This document shows positions 54,734-62,537 of a stretch of 64,000 nt of DNA, one piece after another. The notes beneath the pieces are model-generated. The model was not told the origin of the DNA, did not search any database, and saw only the letters and a program-made list of their open reading frames with translations. Numbering within the stretch: the first letter of the stretch is position 1; each line of letters starts with the position of its first letter. The translations under genes were made by a program, and so were the position numbers. The stretch spans positions 62,001 through 126,000 of the forward strand of contig NZ_CP182485.1 in the NCBI RefSeq assembly GCF_048282545.1. Direction: 5' to 3'. The stretch is from Opacimonas immobilis. GTDB lineage: Bacteria > Pseudomonadota > Gammaproteobacteria > Enterobacterales > Alteromonadaceae.

Positions 54734-55579
54734 ATGTGTTTCTTTAATCCTTACCCTTCTAATTATAAATCTCATCCTTTAGAGATTAAGAGGTTATTAC
54801 CTTTACTTGAGCTTATTTGGAATGGCGATAATTTTGATATTATTTATGGGATACCTTACATAAATGACCATGCAATAAAAATCAAAGAAACCAAACCAAT
54901 CGTTGCAGCAATAGCACACCTATTGGAAGTTCCTATTACATTATTAGAAAGTACATCGCCTTCAATAAAAGGGGCAACTGGACGTTCATTTTCATCGCAA
55001 ACCCTTCATCATACAGATTTAAACAAAAACGAACTGATCGGACAGACTTTTAATCTTAATCAGAAAACAAAATGCGGTAAGACTCCTAAGTATTTTGGGT
55101 GTCATTCAAAACGAAAAAATACTGCTCTTCAAAAGTTTTGGAGGAAATGTGGATTCCCAGAGCCTGACCGTTGGTCTAGACTCCCAGTTAGCATAATCGG
55201 AACAAAGTTTTTAACTGGTCATTTAACCACTTACAAAAATACAGGCAATCTAAAATATATCAACGACACAGTTGAAACAGTGTTTCTTACCAATGAACAG
55301 ATTCTAGAAGCAGTACCTACCTCTATAAAAGTCGAAAAAGGAAACACAGACTTGAAACAAATCCTGTACAGGAATGACACAACCCCGTCACGTTTACTGC
55401 CAACTCACAACACATTTCACGTTAACAAGCAATCCCCTCAAAGAACTATTATAACTGGGCTAGAGCAAGATATAAGTGCATGCAGTAATAAGCACATATC
55501 ACATTTCCAATCTCAAGGAGGAAATACTAAGTCATACTTCTATGACAAGTATGATGAATTGGACGGAAGCCCTTTTTAA
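54734..55579 (+). CDS. Hypothetical island protein
   Basis: Not recognised. The 281-residue product starts MCFFNPYPSNYK and has a basic, Cys/His-containing middle (KTKCGKTPKYFGCHSKRKN, about 113-131; FWRKCGF about 138) that could bind zinc or nucleic acid. The C-terminal 60 residues are rich in Ser, Gln and His and look disordered. Follows the AlpA gene by nine bases, so they probably share a transcript. Confidence 0.65.
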   Translation: MCFFNPYPSNYKSHPLEIKRLLPLLELIWNGDNFDIIYGIPYINDHAIKIKETKPIVAAIAHLLEVPITLLESTSPSIKGATGRSFSSQTLHHTDLNKNELIGQTFNLNQKTKCGKTPKYFGCHSKRKNTALQKFWRKCGFPEPDRWSRLPVSIIGTKFLTGHLTTYKNTGNLKYINDTVETVFLTNEQILEAVPTSIKVEKGNTDLKQILYRNDTTPSRLLPTHNTFHVNKQSPQRTIITGLEQDISACSNKHISHFQSQGGNTKSYFYDKYDELDGSPF

Positions 55580-55601
55580 ATTAATTAAACTTGGAGACAT
55601 T

Positions 55602-56183
55602 ATGTCGAATTATATTGATTTCACTTTAAATATCAAATGCAGTACCAAAGAGTCATTAATGTGTATGACGTGTATTCTTTGTGGTAATCAACACATTGCA
55701 CAAATCAGCGAAAATGAATTTGAACACATCCCTAAGAACCCGAATAATGATAATTCGTATAAATACCTTAACTGGGAAAACTTTGGTGTTTGTGAGATAT
55801 TTAGTACAACTAGCTGTGACGACAAAATAATACTAAGCGCAGGATTCAGAAGTAATGCAAGTAGAGTTGAGAGTGAAACAATGGATGAATTTTTTAAATC
55901 AATACTAAGCGTTGATAAAAGTGCATCAATAGAACTAAATTGGTTTTATAGCTCTCAAACACCACACTATGGAAAGCAAGTTGCAAACAGGGACGATGAT
56001 ATTGTAGTTGTAAAAGAAATCACTATCAAGGATATCGAATATAAAGATTTTGATCACGCATATGATGATAGTTGGGTCTCTGCAAATAAGATTGAAGATA
56101 TCCTTATTGAGAAAGGTATCCCAGAAGAAAAAATCAAATATGTTGATGGCAGCCTAAGTGTAAGAAAACTATTAATAAATTAA
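55602..56183 (+). CDS. Hypothetical acidic island protein
   Basis: Not recognised. I take the ATG at 55602 (GGAG seven bases upstream), giving 193 residues; an open frame continues back to 55476 over the end of the previous gene. A CMTCILCGN segment near residue 23 (C-X2-C-X2-C) could hold a metal. The rest is acidic with alternating beta-type sequence (FGVCEIFSTTSCDDKIILSAGF in part: CEIFSTTSCDD). Begins 22 bases after the preceding gene. Confidence 0.65.
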   Translation: MSNYIDFTLNIKCSTKESLMCMTCILCGNQHIAQISENEFEHIPKNPNNDNSYKYLNWENFGVCEIFSTTSCDDKIILSAGFRSNASRVESETMDEFFKSILSVDKSASIELNWFYSSQTPHYGKQVANRDDDIVVVKEITIKDIEYKDFDHAYDDSWVSANKIEDILIEKGIPEEKIKYVDGSLSVRKLLIN

Positions 56184-56184
56184 T

Positions 56185-56532
56185 TCAAGAAGAAATATCA
56201 GATGGACTCATAAGATGAATATTGATTGGAGGAAGTTCAGTAACAGAGGTTTCCTCCTTCTTGTCCGTCCAACCTGCTTGAGTTCGTAGGTAAAACTTCA
56301 AGAGGTCTTTATCTCCGTTCAATATATGCTGATGGACAATTTCAGAATATTCTGCAATTCGTCTAGACTTACCTTGCTTATATCGTTCGAGTAGTTCAGG
56401 TTGTCTTTTGGCAACTTCGTAATAAGTAGTTTTGGATATACCGAAATACCCAGCTATCTGCTCGACGCTCATTGATGCTGATAATTGCTGTACAACATCT
56501 AAATCTTGACTTGAAAACACTACTTTATCCAT
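56185..56532 (-). CDS. HTH protein (small-terminase/regulator-like)
   Basis: A 115-residue protein read leftward, with a helix-turn-helix near the N-terminus (SVEQIAGYFGISKTTYYEVAKR, residues about 22-43; core IAGYFGISKTTYY) and a helical body. Such proteins include phage small-terminase-like and DNA-binding proteins of satellites. It is divergent from the Hxs operon across 134 bases, and so is a candidate for its local regulator; this is inference from position only. Confidence 0.6.
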   Translation of the reverse strand: MDKVVFSSQDLDVVQQLSASMSVEQIAGYFGISKTTYYEVAKRQPELLERYKQGKSRRIAEYSEIVHQHILNGDKDLLKFYLRTQAGWTDKKEETSVTELPPINIHLMSPSDISS

Positions 56533-56666
56533 CCGATTATTATAGCAAAATCAACAATATAAATCCACAACAACGCAAAGAAAGCCGATGAAGATTTATA
56601 AATATGATTGACTTTAACAACTGAATTTAATACGGTAACTTTTTAAATTTTATTGAAGTTTTATTT

Positions 56667-57050
56667 ATGTGCCTTAATGTAAAATATACTTTCATAGTTA
56701 TATGTTGCTTAACTGCGATGTTTTTTTCTACCTCTTCGTTCGCTAACAGTGATGATGAGATAACAAGATTGCTAATGAGCCTTAATAATCATATTGTAAA
56801 TCTTGAGAAGCGTGTTTCTCAGCTAGAAAAACAGCTTAAAACCCCTTCACAAACAATCCCAGTAGGAAATACACAATGGCGCAAACTAAAAAGGGGGATG
56901 AGCATGGATTCTGTAAAAGCGTTACTAGGAGAACCTTTGAAAATTGATGGAGGATACAGAACTTACTATTATTACTCCAAAAATAGTATTTTGGGTCCTC
57001 ACGTTTTATTTATTGATGACTCAGTATACGGTTGGGAAGAACCAGATTGA
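56667..57050 (+). CDS. Secreted coiled-coil protein with BamE/SmpA-like domain
   Basis: First gene of the Hxs unit. The 127-residue product has a signal peptide (ending SSFAN, about residue 27), a short coiled coil (about 35-60, EKRVSQLEKQLK), and a SmpA/OmlA-like domain (QWRKLKRGMSMDSVKALLGEP, with YYYYSKNS and VLFIDDSVYGWEEPD after it; parts quoted). No lipobox Cys follows the signal peptide; the two cysteines near residues 13-14 are inside the hydrophobic core. The stop overlaps the HxsD start (TTGA). It is not one of the named Hxs components, so it may be an accessory that binds HxsA or the wall. Confidence 0.7.
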   Translation: MCLNVKYTFIVICCLTAMFFSTSSFANSDDEITRLLMSLNNHIVNLEKRVSQLEKQLKTPSQTIPVGNTQWRKLKRGMSMDSVKALLGEPLKIDGGYRTYYYYSKNSILGPHVLFIDDSVYGWEEPD

Positions 57051-57316
57051 AAATATTACTTAAAAAAAAATCGACATCTGAAATTGCCTTAAGAAAAGCT
57101 TTGTATTGGCTCGATGATGATTGCATGTGGACCTTAACTGAATCAGATAATGAGTGGTTAATTGAGGTTTCCTGTGATGAAAATTTAAAAGAATTGTATA
57201 TTTCAAAAATACATAAACTTGTTAATGATTACACTCTCAGGGAAAGGATAAGCAGCAAAACTGATTCATTGAAAAATGCAATTATTAAAAAAACACTTAA
57301 AGACCTAACAACTTAA
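57047..57316 (+). CDS. hxsD: His-Xaa-Ser system protein HxsD
   Basis: Small cytoplasmic component of the Hxs system, 89 residues from TTG 57047. GGAAG lies eight bases ahead, and the start overlaps the preceding stop (TTGA); an in-frame TTG at 57032 is less well placed. The KALYWLDDD segment (about 17-25) and the NDYTLRERI segment near residue 65 match the LLNDYxLRE signature of the family. Function unknown; its size and place suggest a leader-recognition or scaffold role for the radical SAM pair, which is inference. Confidence 0.85.
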   Translation: MKILLKKKSTSEIALRKALYWLDDDCMWTLTESDNEWLIEVSCDENLKELYISKIHKLVNDYTLRERISSKTDSLKNAIIKKTLKDLTT

Positions 57317-57318
57317 TA

Positions 57319-58722
57319 ATGGCCACATACAAAATCCTTCCTACAAATTTTCGCGAACTTCAAAATGGAAAAGTTTTACTATCTAACTTAGCAAATCACT
57401 ATCAAGTATTAAATAACAAAAAAGAACTCCAAGAGTGTTTCATTCATGAAAGTTCACAAGATATAGACTTACTTAACAAGCTTGAACAGAAATTATTTAT
57501 TAGTAGTCCTAAAGATTTTGAAAGTAAAGTTTTACTAACTGCAAGTGCTCTTGCTAAAAATATCAACCGCGATCTTAAGTCACATAGATTAATTATGATA
57601 GTTCCAACTTTACGTTGTGACCACCATTGTAGCTACTGCCAAGTAAGTAGAGTCAATTCAGATTTGAAAGGATACGACTTAGAAATTGAATCTATTCCAA
57701 ATATAATTCGCTGGATACTAAAAGTTGAGCGCGCGCCATATAAAATTGAATTTCAAGGAGGAGAACCATTACTTGCATTTGATTTTATTCGTGATTTTTA
57801 TGAGAAGTTTTCTGAATCAGTTGGTATCGATAACTTTAGTATAGTAATCACTAGCAGCTTATCATTATTGAATAAAGACATAATAAACTGGTGCAAAAAT
57901 AAGCCTGTAGAATTTTCTACTAGCATCGATGCAGGCATAAAAGCTCACAACAAGCACCGCAAGCTCATTACCAAAGATTCCTTTCAATTAGTTCAACGAA
58001 ATATTCAGTCAATAACCCAAAACCTAGGCCCAAATAGAGTTGGTACTGTAAGTACGATAACTAGAGAAGGCTTGAATGGTTATGATGAGTTAGTTGATAC
58101 TCATATTGCTCTTGGTTTAGGGGGTATGTTTGTTCGCCCTGTAAGTCCTTTCGGATTTGCAGAAGGAAAGCAAGTTAATGATATATCTGTACCTGACTTT
58201 ATGAATTTTTATCGTAAGCTCATAAAACGTGTTTTATCAGAAAATGTTAATGGGTACAAACTAGTAGAGTATTTCTTATTAATTCATTACAAGAGGATTC
58301 TAAACAATCCTAACTCCGCTTATGTTGACTTGATGGCTCCAGCTGGCTACTTAAAAAATACATTACTATTTGATTACACTGGAAACATTTTCGGATCCGA
58401 TGAAGCCAGAATGGTATACAGAAAATATGGAAATGATTCATTGATTCTCGGGCATGTAAATGACGAAAATCTAGATCTGACAAGCTCTATTCATTTACTC
58501 TCAGAATCATTTAATTTCGACGTCCCTGGCTGTAGTGATTGCGTATATCAAGGAAGTTGTGGCAGTGACCCCGTTTACCATTTGCAGCATTATGGAGAGC
58601 CTATTGGCCTTAAAGGTTCCTCGCGATTTTGTGAACTTCATAAGAGTATATTTGACTTTATATTTGAGCTTCTAGAATCAAAAGAGGTAAAAAAAATTCT
58701 TGATAGGTGGTTATGTGAATAA
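57319..58722 (+). CDS. hxsB: His-Xaa-Ser system radical SAM maturase HxsB
   Basis: Radical SAM enzyme expected to modify HxsA. The 467-residue protein binds its main 4Fe-4S cluster through Cys100, Cys104 and Cys107 (RCDHHCSYCQ), with the SAM-binding QGGEPLL near residue 151. A C-terminal SPASM-like cysteine set begins with Cys405, Cys408 and Cys414 (CSDCVYQGSCGSDP) and includes a later Cys (RFCELH), so auxiliary clusters are likely. The first 90 residues form a possible leader-binding domain. Begins two bases after hxsD and overlaps hxsC by eight bases. Confidence 0.92.
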   Translation: MATYKILPTNFRELQNGKVLLSNLANHYQVLNNKKELQECFIHESSQDIDLLNKLEQKLFISSPKDFESKVLLTASALAKNINRDLKSHRLIMIVPTLRCDHHCSYCQVSRVNSDLKGYDLEIESIPNIIRWILKVERAPYKIEFQGGEPLLAFDFIRDFYEKFSESVGIDNFSIVITSSLSLLNKDIINWCKNKPVEFSTSIDAGIKAHNKHRKLITKDSFQLVQRNIQSITQNLGPNRVGTVSTITREGLNGYDELVDTHIALGLGGMFVRPVSPFGFAEGKQVNDISVPDFMNFYRKLIKRVLSENVNGYKLVEYFLLIHYKRILNNPNSAYVDLMAPAGYLKNTLLFDYTGNIFGSDEARMVYRKYGNDSLILGHVNDENLDLTSSIHLLSESFNFDVPGCSDCVYQGSCGSDPVYHLQHYGEPIGLKGSSRFCELHKSIFDFIFELLESKEVKKILDRWLCE

Positions 58723-59818
58723 CGTTGAAAGACCTGATTTATTTACTATTGATGCTTTAAAAGGGCTATCTGGTCCAGTTCAAATTTTAAAGAATAACTC
58801 AGGACATTCACTCATAAACGCACCAATTACACAAGTACTACTCTCAAATGATGAAAGTAGTCAAAGTGAACATTTTACGTTTTGGCATGCTGAACTTGAT
58901 AAATGGACGACGCATGGAGACATTGGGTACATTGATCATAAAGGAAAAATTAGAATTGTATTAAGCAAATTGGCTAACGCAAATACACTATTAGTTACAG
59001 AGCGTTGCGATAATTTATGTTTATTCTGCTCGCAACCACCACGAGAAGTTGATGATACCATCCTCTATGCTTACGCAGCGTCATCTATAGTATCTTTTAA
59101 TACCGAATCAGTAATAGGTATTTCTGGAGGAGAGCCATTATTAGATAGAAAAGCCATTTTCAACTTCTTTGATATCTTAAACAAATTCGAAAATAAAACA
59201 CCATTGCATATTTTAACAAATGGGCGCGCCTTTAAAGACAAAACGTTCACTAAGTCAATACAGGAAAAAATTACTGGGCGGGAAGTGCAATTTGGGATCC
59301 CGTTGTACTCTACTAATAGCGTTATTCATGACCGATTAGTCAATGCAGATAACGCCTGGTCAGAAACAATTAAAGGACTTATAAACGCAGGTAATCATGG
59401 TATTCCAATAGAGCTGAGAATTATACCTACCCAACAAAACGTCCATGAGTTATCAGCTATAATTGAAATGGCTGCTACTTCCTTAAATCATATAAGTAGC
59501 ATCTCAATAATGAATTTGGAACAAACTGGTTGGGCTAGAAAAAACTGGGAGCAATTGTATTTGCATCCATCCGAGTACACTGAACAATTAACTGCAGCAT
59601 GCTCTCTGAAAGAACGATTTAAAATCAATATTAATCTCTTCAATTATCCTCTTTGTCACATACCTGAAGAGCTACATAAGCACTGTCATAAATCAATAAG
59701 TGACTGGAAAAACATTTACCCAAAAGAGTGTAATTATTGTATAGTTAAGAATAAATGTTGTGGATTCTTTTCATCTTGTAAAGATATGGTTACCACACCA
59801 ATAGGAAGAATTTTATGA
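58715..59818 (+). CDS. hxsC: His-Xaa-Ser system radical SAM maturase HxsC
   Basis: Second radical SAM enzyme of the pair. I start at GTG 58715 because AGGTGG lies four bases upstream; this gives 367 residues and overlaps hxsB. The cluster cysteines are Cys98, Cys102 and Cys105 in ERCDNLCLFCSQPP, with the CSQPP extension typical of HxsC, and ISGGEPLLD for SAM. The C-terminus has another set, CNYCIVKNKCCGFFSSC, that may bind an auxiliary cluster. The stop overlaps the hxsA start (ATGA). Confidence 0.92.
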   Translation: MNNVERPDLFTIDALKGLSGPVQILKNNSGHSLINAPITQVLLSNDESSQSEHFTFWHAELDKWTTHGDIGYIDHKGKIRIVLSKLANANTLLVTERCDNLCLFCSQPPREVDDTILYAYAASSIVSFNTESVIGISGGEPLLDRKAIFNFFDILNKFENKTPLHILTNGRAFKDKTFTKSIQEKITGREVQFGIPLYSTNSVIHDRLVNADNAWSETIKGLINAGNHGIPIELRIIPTQQNVHELSAIIEMAATSLNHISSISIMNLEQTGWARKNWEQLYLHPSEYTEQLTAACSLKERFKININLFNYPLCHIPEELHKHCHKSISDWKNIYPKECNYCIVKNKCCGFFSSCKDMVTTPIGRIL

Positions 59819-60369
59819 AAAATAAAAGACGCAACCTTGTTAGTTTATTCACCGGATTTACTGCATTAGCTTCACAAACAAGTGCAAGCGAGGACAATCC
59901 AATTGAAACTGTAAATGAATTTGATTTTTTAAACGAAGTTGAAACAGCTCCATTAAACGCAGGTGAAATGCCAGAATATTTGGCTGGACATCGCAGTCAT
60001 TCATCACATGCGAGTCATGGGTCACACCGCTCTAGCTCAGGGGGAACACGCCCCACTCCTGTTCCATCTTACCCAGCTCCAGCTCCCTCAGAGCCACTTG
60101 CACAACCTTCAAGACCAAAGGCAAGCATTCCATCTGCTGAACAACGAAAATTTAACCAGATAATGTCCGATAAAGAAAAAAGAAAAAACATTATCTTACG
60201 AGTGCAACTCACCCTTCAAGCTATGAATATTTATAATGGTAATTTAGACGGTGTTATGGGACCTGATACTCGATTGGCAGTTAATACCTATAGACTTTCG
60301 AAAGGACTTCCAATTAAAGATACATTAGATCTTAAAGTTCTAAACTCATTAGGCATTGCTGTTCTGTAG
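59815..60369 (+). CDS. hxsA: His-Xaa-Ser repeat protein HxsA with peptidoglycan-binding domain
   Basis: The presumed substrate of HxsB/HxsC. The 184 residues are: a signal peptide (about 1-25, KNKRR then LVSLFTGFTALAS, cleavage near SAS), an acidic stretch (26-58, NEFDFLNEVE), five tandem His-X-Ser units at 59-73 (HRSHSSHASHGSHRS), a Ser/Gly/Pro/Ala linker (74-112), and a C-terminal PG_binding_1 domain (about 120-184, with YNGNLDGVMGPDTRLAV). The product should thus be exported and tethered to the wall. Start overlaps the hxsC stop. The repeats are the family hallmark; the nature of the modification is unknown. Confidence 0.92.
   Translation: MKNKRRNLVSLFTGFTALASQTSASEDNPIETVNEFDFLNEVETAPLNAGEMPEYLAGHRSHSSHASHGSHRSSSGGTRPTPVPSYPAPAPSEPLAQPSRPKASIPSAEQRKFNQIMSDKEKRKNIILRVQLTLQAMNIYNGNLDGVMGPDTRLAVNTYRLSKGLPIKDTLDLKVLNSLGIAVL
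59989..60033 (+). repeat. Tandem 9-base repeat coding five His-X-Ser units
   Basis: Five in-frame CAT/CAC-N3-TCN/AGT units back to back. Synonymous codons vary between units, so the repeat is held at the protein level rather than by recent slippage. Confidence 0.9.
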
Positions 60370-60374
60370 ATAAA

Positions 60375-60740
60375 ATGAAAAATTTAAACAAGATTGCTAC
60401 CGTCTGCTTGATAATTATTACTGGGACATATTTGTGGGAAACTTTTGGCTTATCAATATATACCTATCAACGCTTTAAAACTGAGTATATGGAACTGAAC
60501 TTGAAATGTGCTCATGCTATGGACAGTAATTGGTATATTGAGCAAATGGATAACGAGAAAATCCAGATGTCGAGCGAAATACAATTACTAGACTGCCATG
60601 ATTACGATAAACTAAGAAAAAAAATGCTTGCTCGTGGAGTAAGTGAGCATCAACTTTCATATTTAGGGCTGGTCGCCCTTGAAATTCATCAAAAACCAGC
60701 TAAAGATTTAGCTATACATCATAAGTTTAGAGAACGTTGA
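60375..60740 (+). CDS. Small membrane-anchored protein of the Hxs operon
   Basis: A 121-residue protein with one N-terminal membrane helix (about 6-30, ATVCLIIITGTYLWETFGLS) and a soluble C-terminal domain of 90 residues holding two cysteines (LKCAHAM and LDCHDYD). Begins five bases after hxsA and its stop overlaps the next start. Small hypothetical proteins of this kind are known beside Hxs genes (I recall a family named TIGR03982, unverified). Function unknown. Confidence 0.7.
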   Translation: MKNLNKIATVCLIIITGTYLWETFGLSIYTYQRFKTEYMELNLKCAHAMDSNWYIEQMDNEKIQMSSEIQLLDCHDYDKLRKKMLARGVSEHQLSYLGLVALEIHQKPAKDLAIHHKFRER

Positions 60741-61975
60741 TGAGATTTCTACTTTGCATTCTACTTTTCTTTATATCAAATAATTGCTTATCTTCTAGCA
60801 TCGACTTTAAATTGGACAAAGTCATAGAGATATACAAATTAAACGGCTTTGATTGTAAAGCAACACAACCCCATAACAAAAAGTTAACAGCACTCGGTAA
60901 AGAACTTTTTGATAGTACACTTCTTAGTGGTGGAAATGATACATCTTGTTCCACTTGCCATTTAGCTCAACGACATAGAACAGATGGGTTATCACTTGCA
61001 ATCGGCGTAGGAGGTAAAGGAGAAGGTACTGAGAGACTTTTGGAAGGTAACGGAATTATTGTACCAAGAAATGCTTTCACATTTTCAGGTAGAGGACACA
61101 AAGATTATGTTACTTATTTCTGGGACGGCAAAGTTGAAGTTCAGTCAAAAAAAATAGTAAATATCCTTGGAAACATGACGGATAAAGGTTTTGACTCACC
61201 TTTCGCTATGGCTACAATTTTACCAATTTTAGCTAGAGATGAGTTTTTAGGTCTTCTAGATTATTCCAAGAGTAATGAAATGGTTGCAATTGATGACTCA
61301 TATTATGAGGCCAGATATGACCATGCATCACAATTTTTAAAAGATAAGATAAAAAACTCGAAAGGTAGTAAATGGGATGAGCTTAGAAACCTTTTTATAA
61401 AATCTAGTATTGACTTGGAAAAGCTTGAGCTATCTCACTTAGGTAACGCGATAAGTTCTTTTTTGATAGAAACTGAAAATTGTTTTGAATCAAAATGGTC
61501 TCATTATATCAAAGGGGATAAAACAGCGCTTAATGAACTACAAAAAAAAGGAGCTTATCTTTTTTATGGTAAAGGAAGATGTGCGTCTTGTCATAGCGGT
61601 GATTTATTGAGTGATTTTAAATTTCATTCTATTGCCGTTCCCCAGGGCAAATTTGGATTCAGCATCGATGGGCAGGATTTAGGAAGATCTGAAATTTCTC
61701 TTCGTTATGAAGATAGATTTAAATTTAAAACACCATCACTGCTTAATGTTATTAATACACCACCGTATGGTCATAATGGCATCTTTAACACTCTGGACGA
61801 AGTGATACTATTTCACCTCAACCCTGTTCCATTTTTTTCAATGTACGAATATTCTGAGGATGAAATTTATAACTACGGAAGAGTTCTATCTAGTCGCTCT
61901 CAGTTACTATCTCATATAGAGATTTTCACTGAAGAAGAGGTAAATCAATTAGTTGAGTTTGTTAAAACATTATAA
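60740..61975 (+). CDS. Di-heme cytochrome c peroxidase/MauG-like protein
   Basis: Exported c-type cytochrome, 411 residues from the ATG at 60740, which overlaps the preceding stop (TGATG). A signal peptide precedes two heme sites: CSTCH (Cys70, Cys73, His74) and CASCH (Cys281, Cys284, His285). LGKELFDS, VPRNAFTF, FWDGKVEV and the FKTPSLLNVINTPPYGHNG block define the CcpA/MauG superfamily. Members either reduce peroxide or, as MauG does, oxidise residues in a partner protein. The operon context favours action on HxsA or on the small protein, but this is inference. Confidence 0.88.
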   Translation: MRFLLCILLFFISNNCLSSSIDFKLDKVIEIYKLNGFDCKATQPHNKKLTALGKELFDSTLLSGGNDTSCSTCHLAQRHRTDGLSLAIGVGGKGEGTERLLEGNGIIVPRNAFTFSGRGHKDYVTYFWDGKVEVQSKKIVNILGNMTDKGFDSPFAMATILPILARDEFLGLLDYSKSNEMVAIDDSYYEARYDHASQFLKDKIKNSKGSKWDELRNLFIKSSIDLEKLELSHLGNAISSFLIETENCFESKWSHYIKGDKTALNELQKKGAYLFYGKGRCASCHSGDLLSDFKFHSIAVPQGKFGFSIDGQDLGRSEISLRYEDRFKFKTPSLLNVINTPPYGHNGIFNTLDEVILFHLNPVPFFSMYEYSEDEIYNYGRVLSSRSQLLSHIEIFTEEEVNQLVEFVKTL

Positions 61976-62150
61976 TCAACTTAACCAAAACCGATAAACT
62001 GAATACGTACTATTTTAATGAATAGTTAATTAAAATAATTGAATTTGGCTCCACTATTGACACTACACTTACTTTTTGCTTTATTTCTTATTCAAACAAG
62101 ACTTCTTCAGCACATATTAAGCACTCAAACCAACCTCCTTAATTCATCAT

Positions 62151-62537
62151 TTAATTTCGAGGCAAATCTCGCCATCTGATAGTCTTATTATATTTAAATT
62201 TGCCATCACCCATGTATGTGTATGATGCACCAGTAATTAACTTTGATAATTCATCAGTACAGTTTTGCTCCGAAAAACATTGCTGTTCGATTTCAATATT
62301 TTGTGATTTTTTTATCAATTCACCGTTACCATTGTACAAGTACATTTCACCAGGCGATAATTCTGTCCAATTCACATCACAATTTTCATTAATTATACAA
62401 ACCTCTCCTGTAACAGCATTTAACCTTACTAACTTTTCATTTTTGTAGTTATGTAACGAAAACGTAGCCTGGCTAGAATCCTGTTCTGTTTTACAGCCCG
62501 CCAATAGTATAGCTATTATTATTAAAGATAACTTCAT
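62151..62537 (-). CDS. Small lipoprotein of unknown function
   Basis: A 128-residue protein from the ATG at 62537, with AGGGTGG just ahead, and a lipobox LLAGC at residue 16. After the lipid-bearing Cys there are four more cysteines in two close pairs (VCIINENC and QCFSEQNC). The repeated phrase pattern around MYLYNGNGELIKK and YTYMGDGKFKYNK suggests two copies of a small unit of about 40 residues. Not recognised. It converges with the Hxs operon and may or may not belong to the island. Confidence 0.65.
   Translation of the reverse strand: MKLSLIIIAILLAGCKTEQDSSQATFSLHNYKNEKLVRLNAVTGEVCIINENCDVNWTELSPGEMYLYNGNGELIKKSQNIEIEQQCFSEQNCTDELSKLITGASYTYMGDGKFKYNKTIRWRDLPRN

Larger units (their letters stand above)
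52374..61975. mobile_element. AT-rich integrative genomic island at ssrA
   Basis: Begins at the ssrA 3' end with a tyrosine integrase, then an AlpA-like regulator, several genes without recognised relatives, and the Hxs operon. Base composition is clearly more AT-rich than the flanking housekeeping genes, and the cargo is unrelated to them. I set the right end at the last cargo gene only as a minimum; the lipoprotein at 62151 may also belong. No phage structural, conjugation or transposase genes are seen. Confidence 0.75.

Noticed and set aside
59815..60369. HxsA as an ordinary peptidoglycan-binding lipoprotein
   Set aside because: No lipobox Cys is present, and the tandem His-X-Ser units together with the flanking HxsB, HxsC and HxsD genes define it as HxsA.
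60727..60954. Minus-strand 75-codon frame at the start of the cytochrome gene
   Set aside because: It overlaps the signal peptide and first heme site of a clear plus-strand gene and lacks a ribosome site.
52374..61975. CRISPR array, toxin-antitoxin pair or transposase in the island
   Set aside because: No regularly spaced repeats, no paired small toxin/antitoxin genes and no transposase motifs were seen.
62046..62066. CTCCAC followed by TTGA, considered as a decayed attR copy of the ssrA end
   Set aside because: Only short blocks agree with the ssrA 3' end and its flank (CTCCAC and TTGA with different spacing); this is within chance for such AT-rich DNA.
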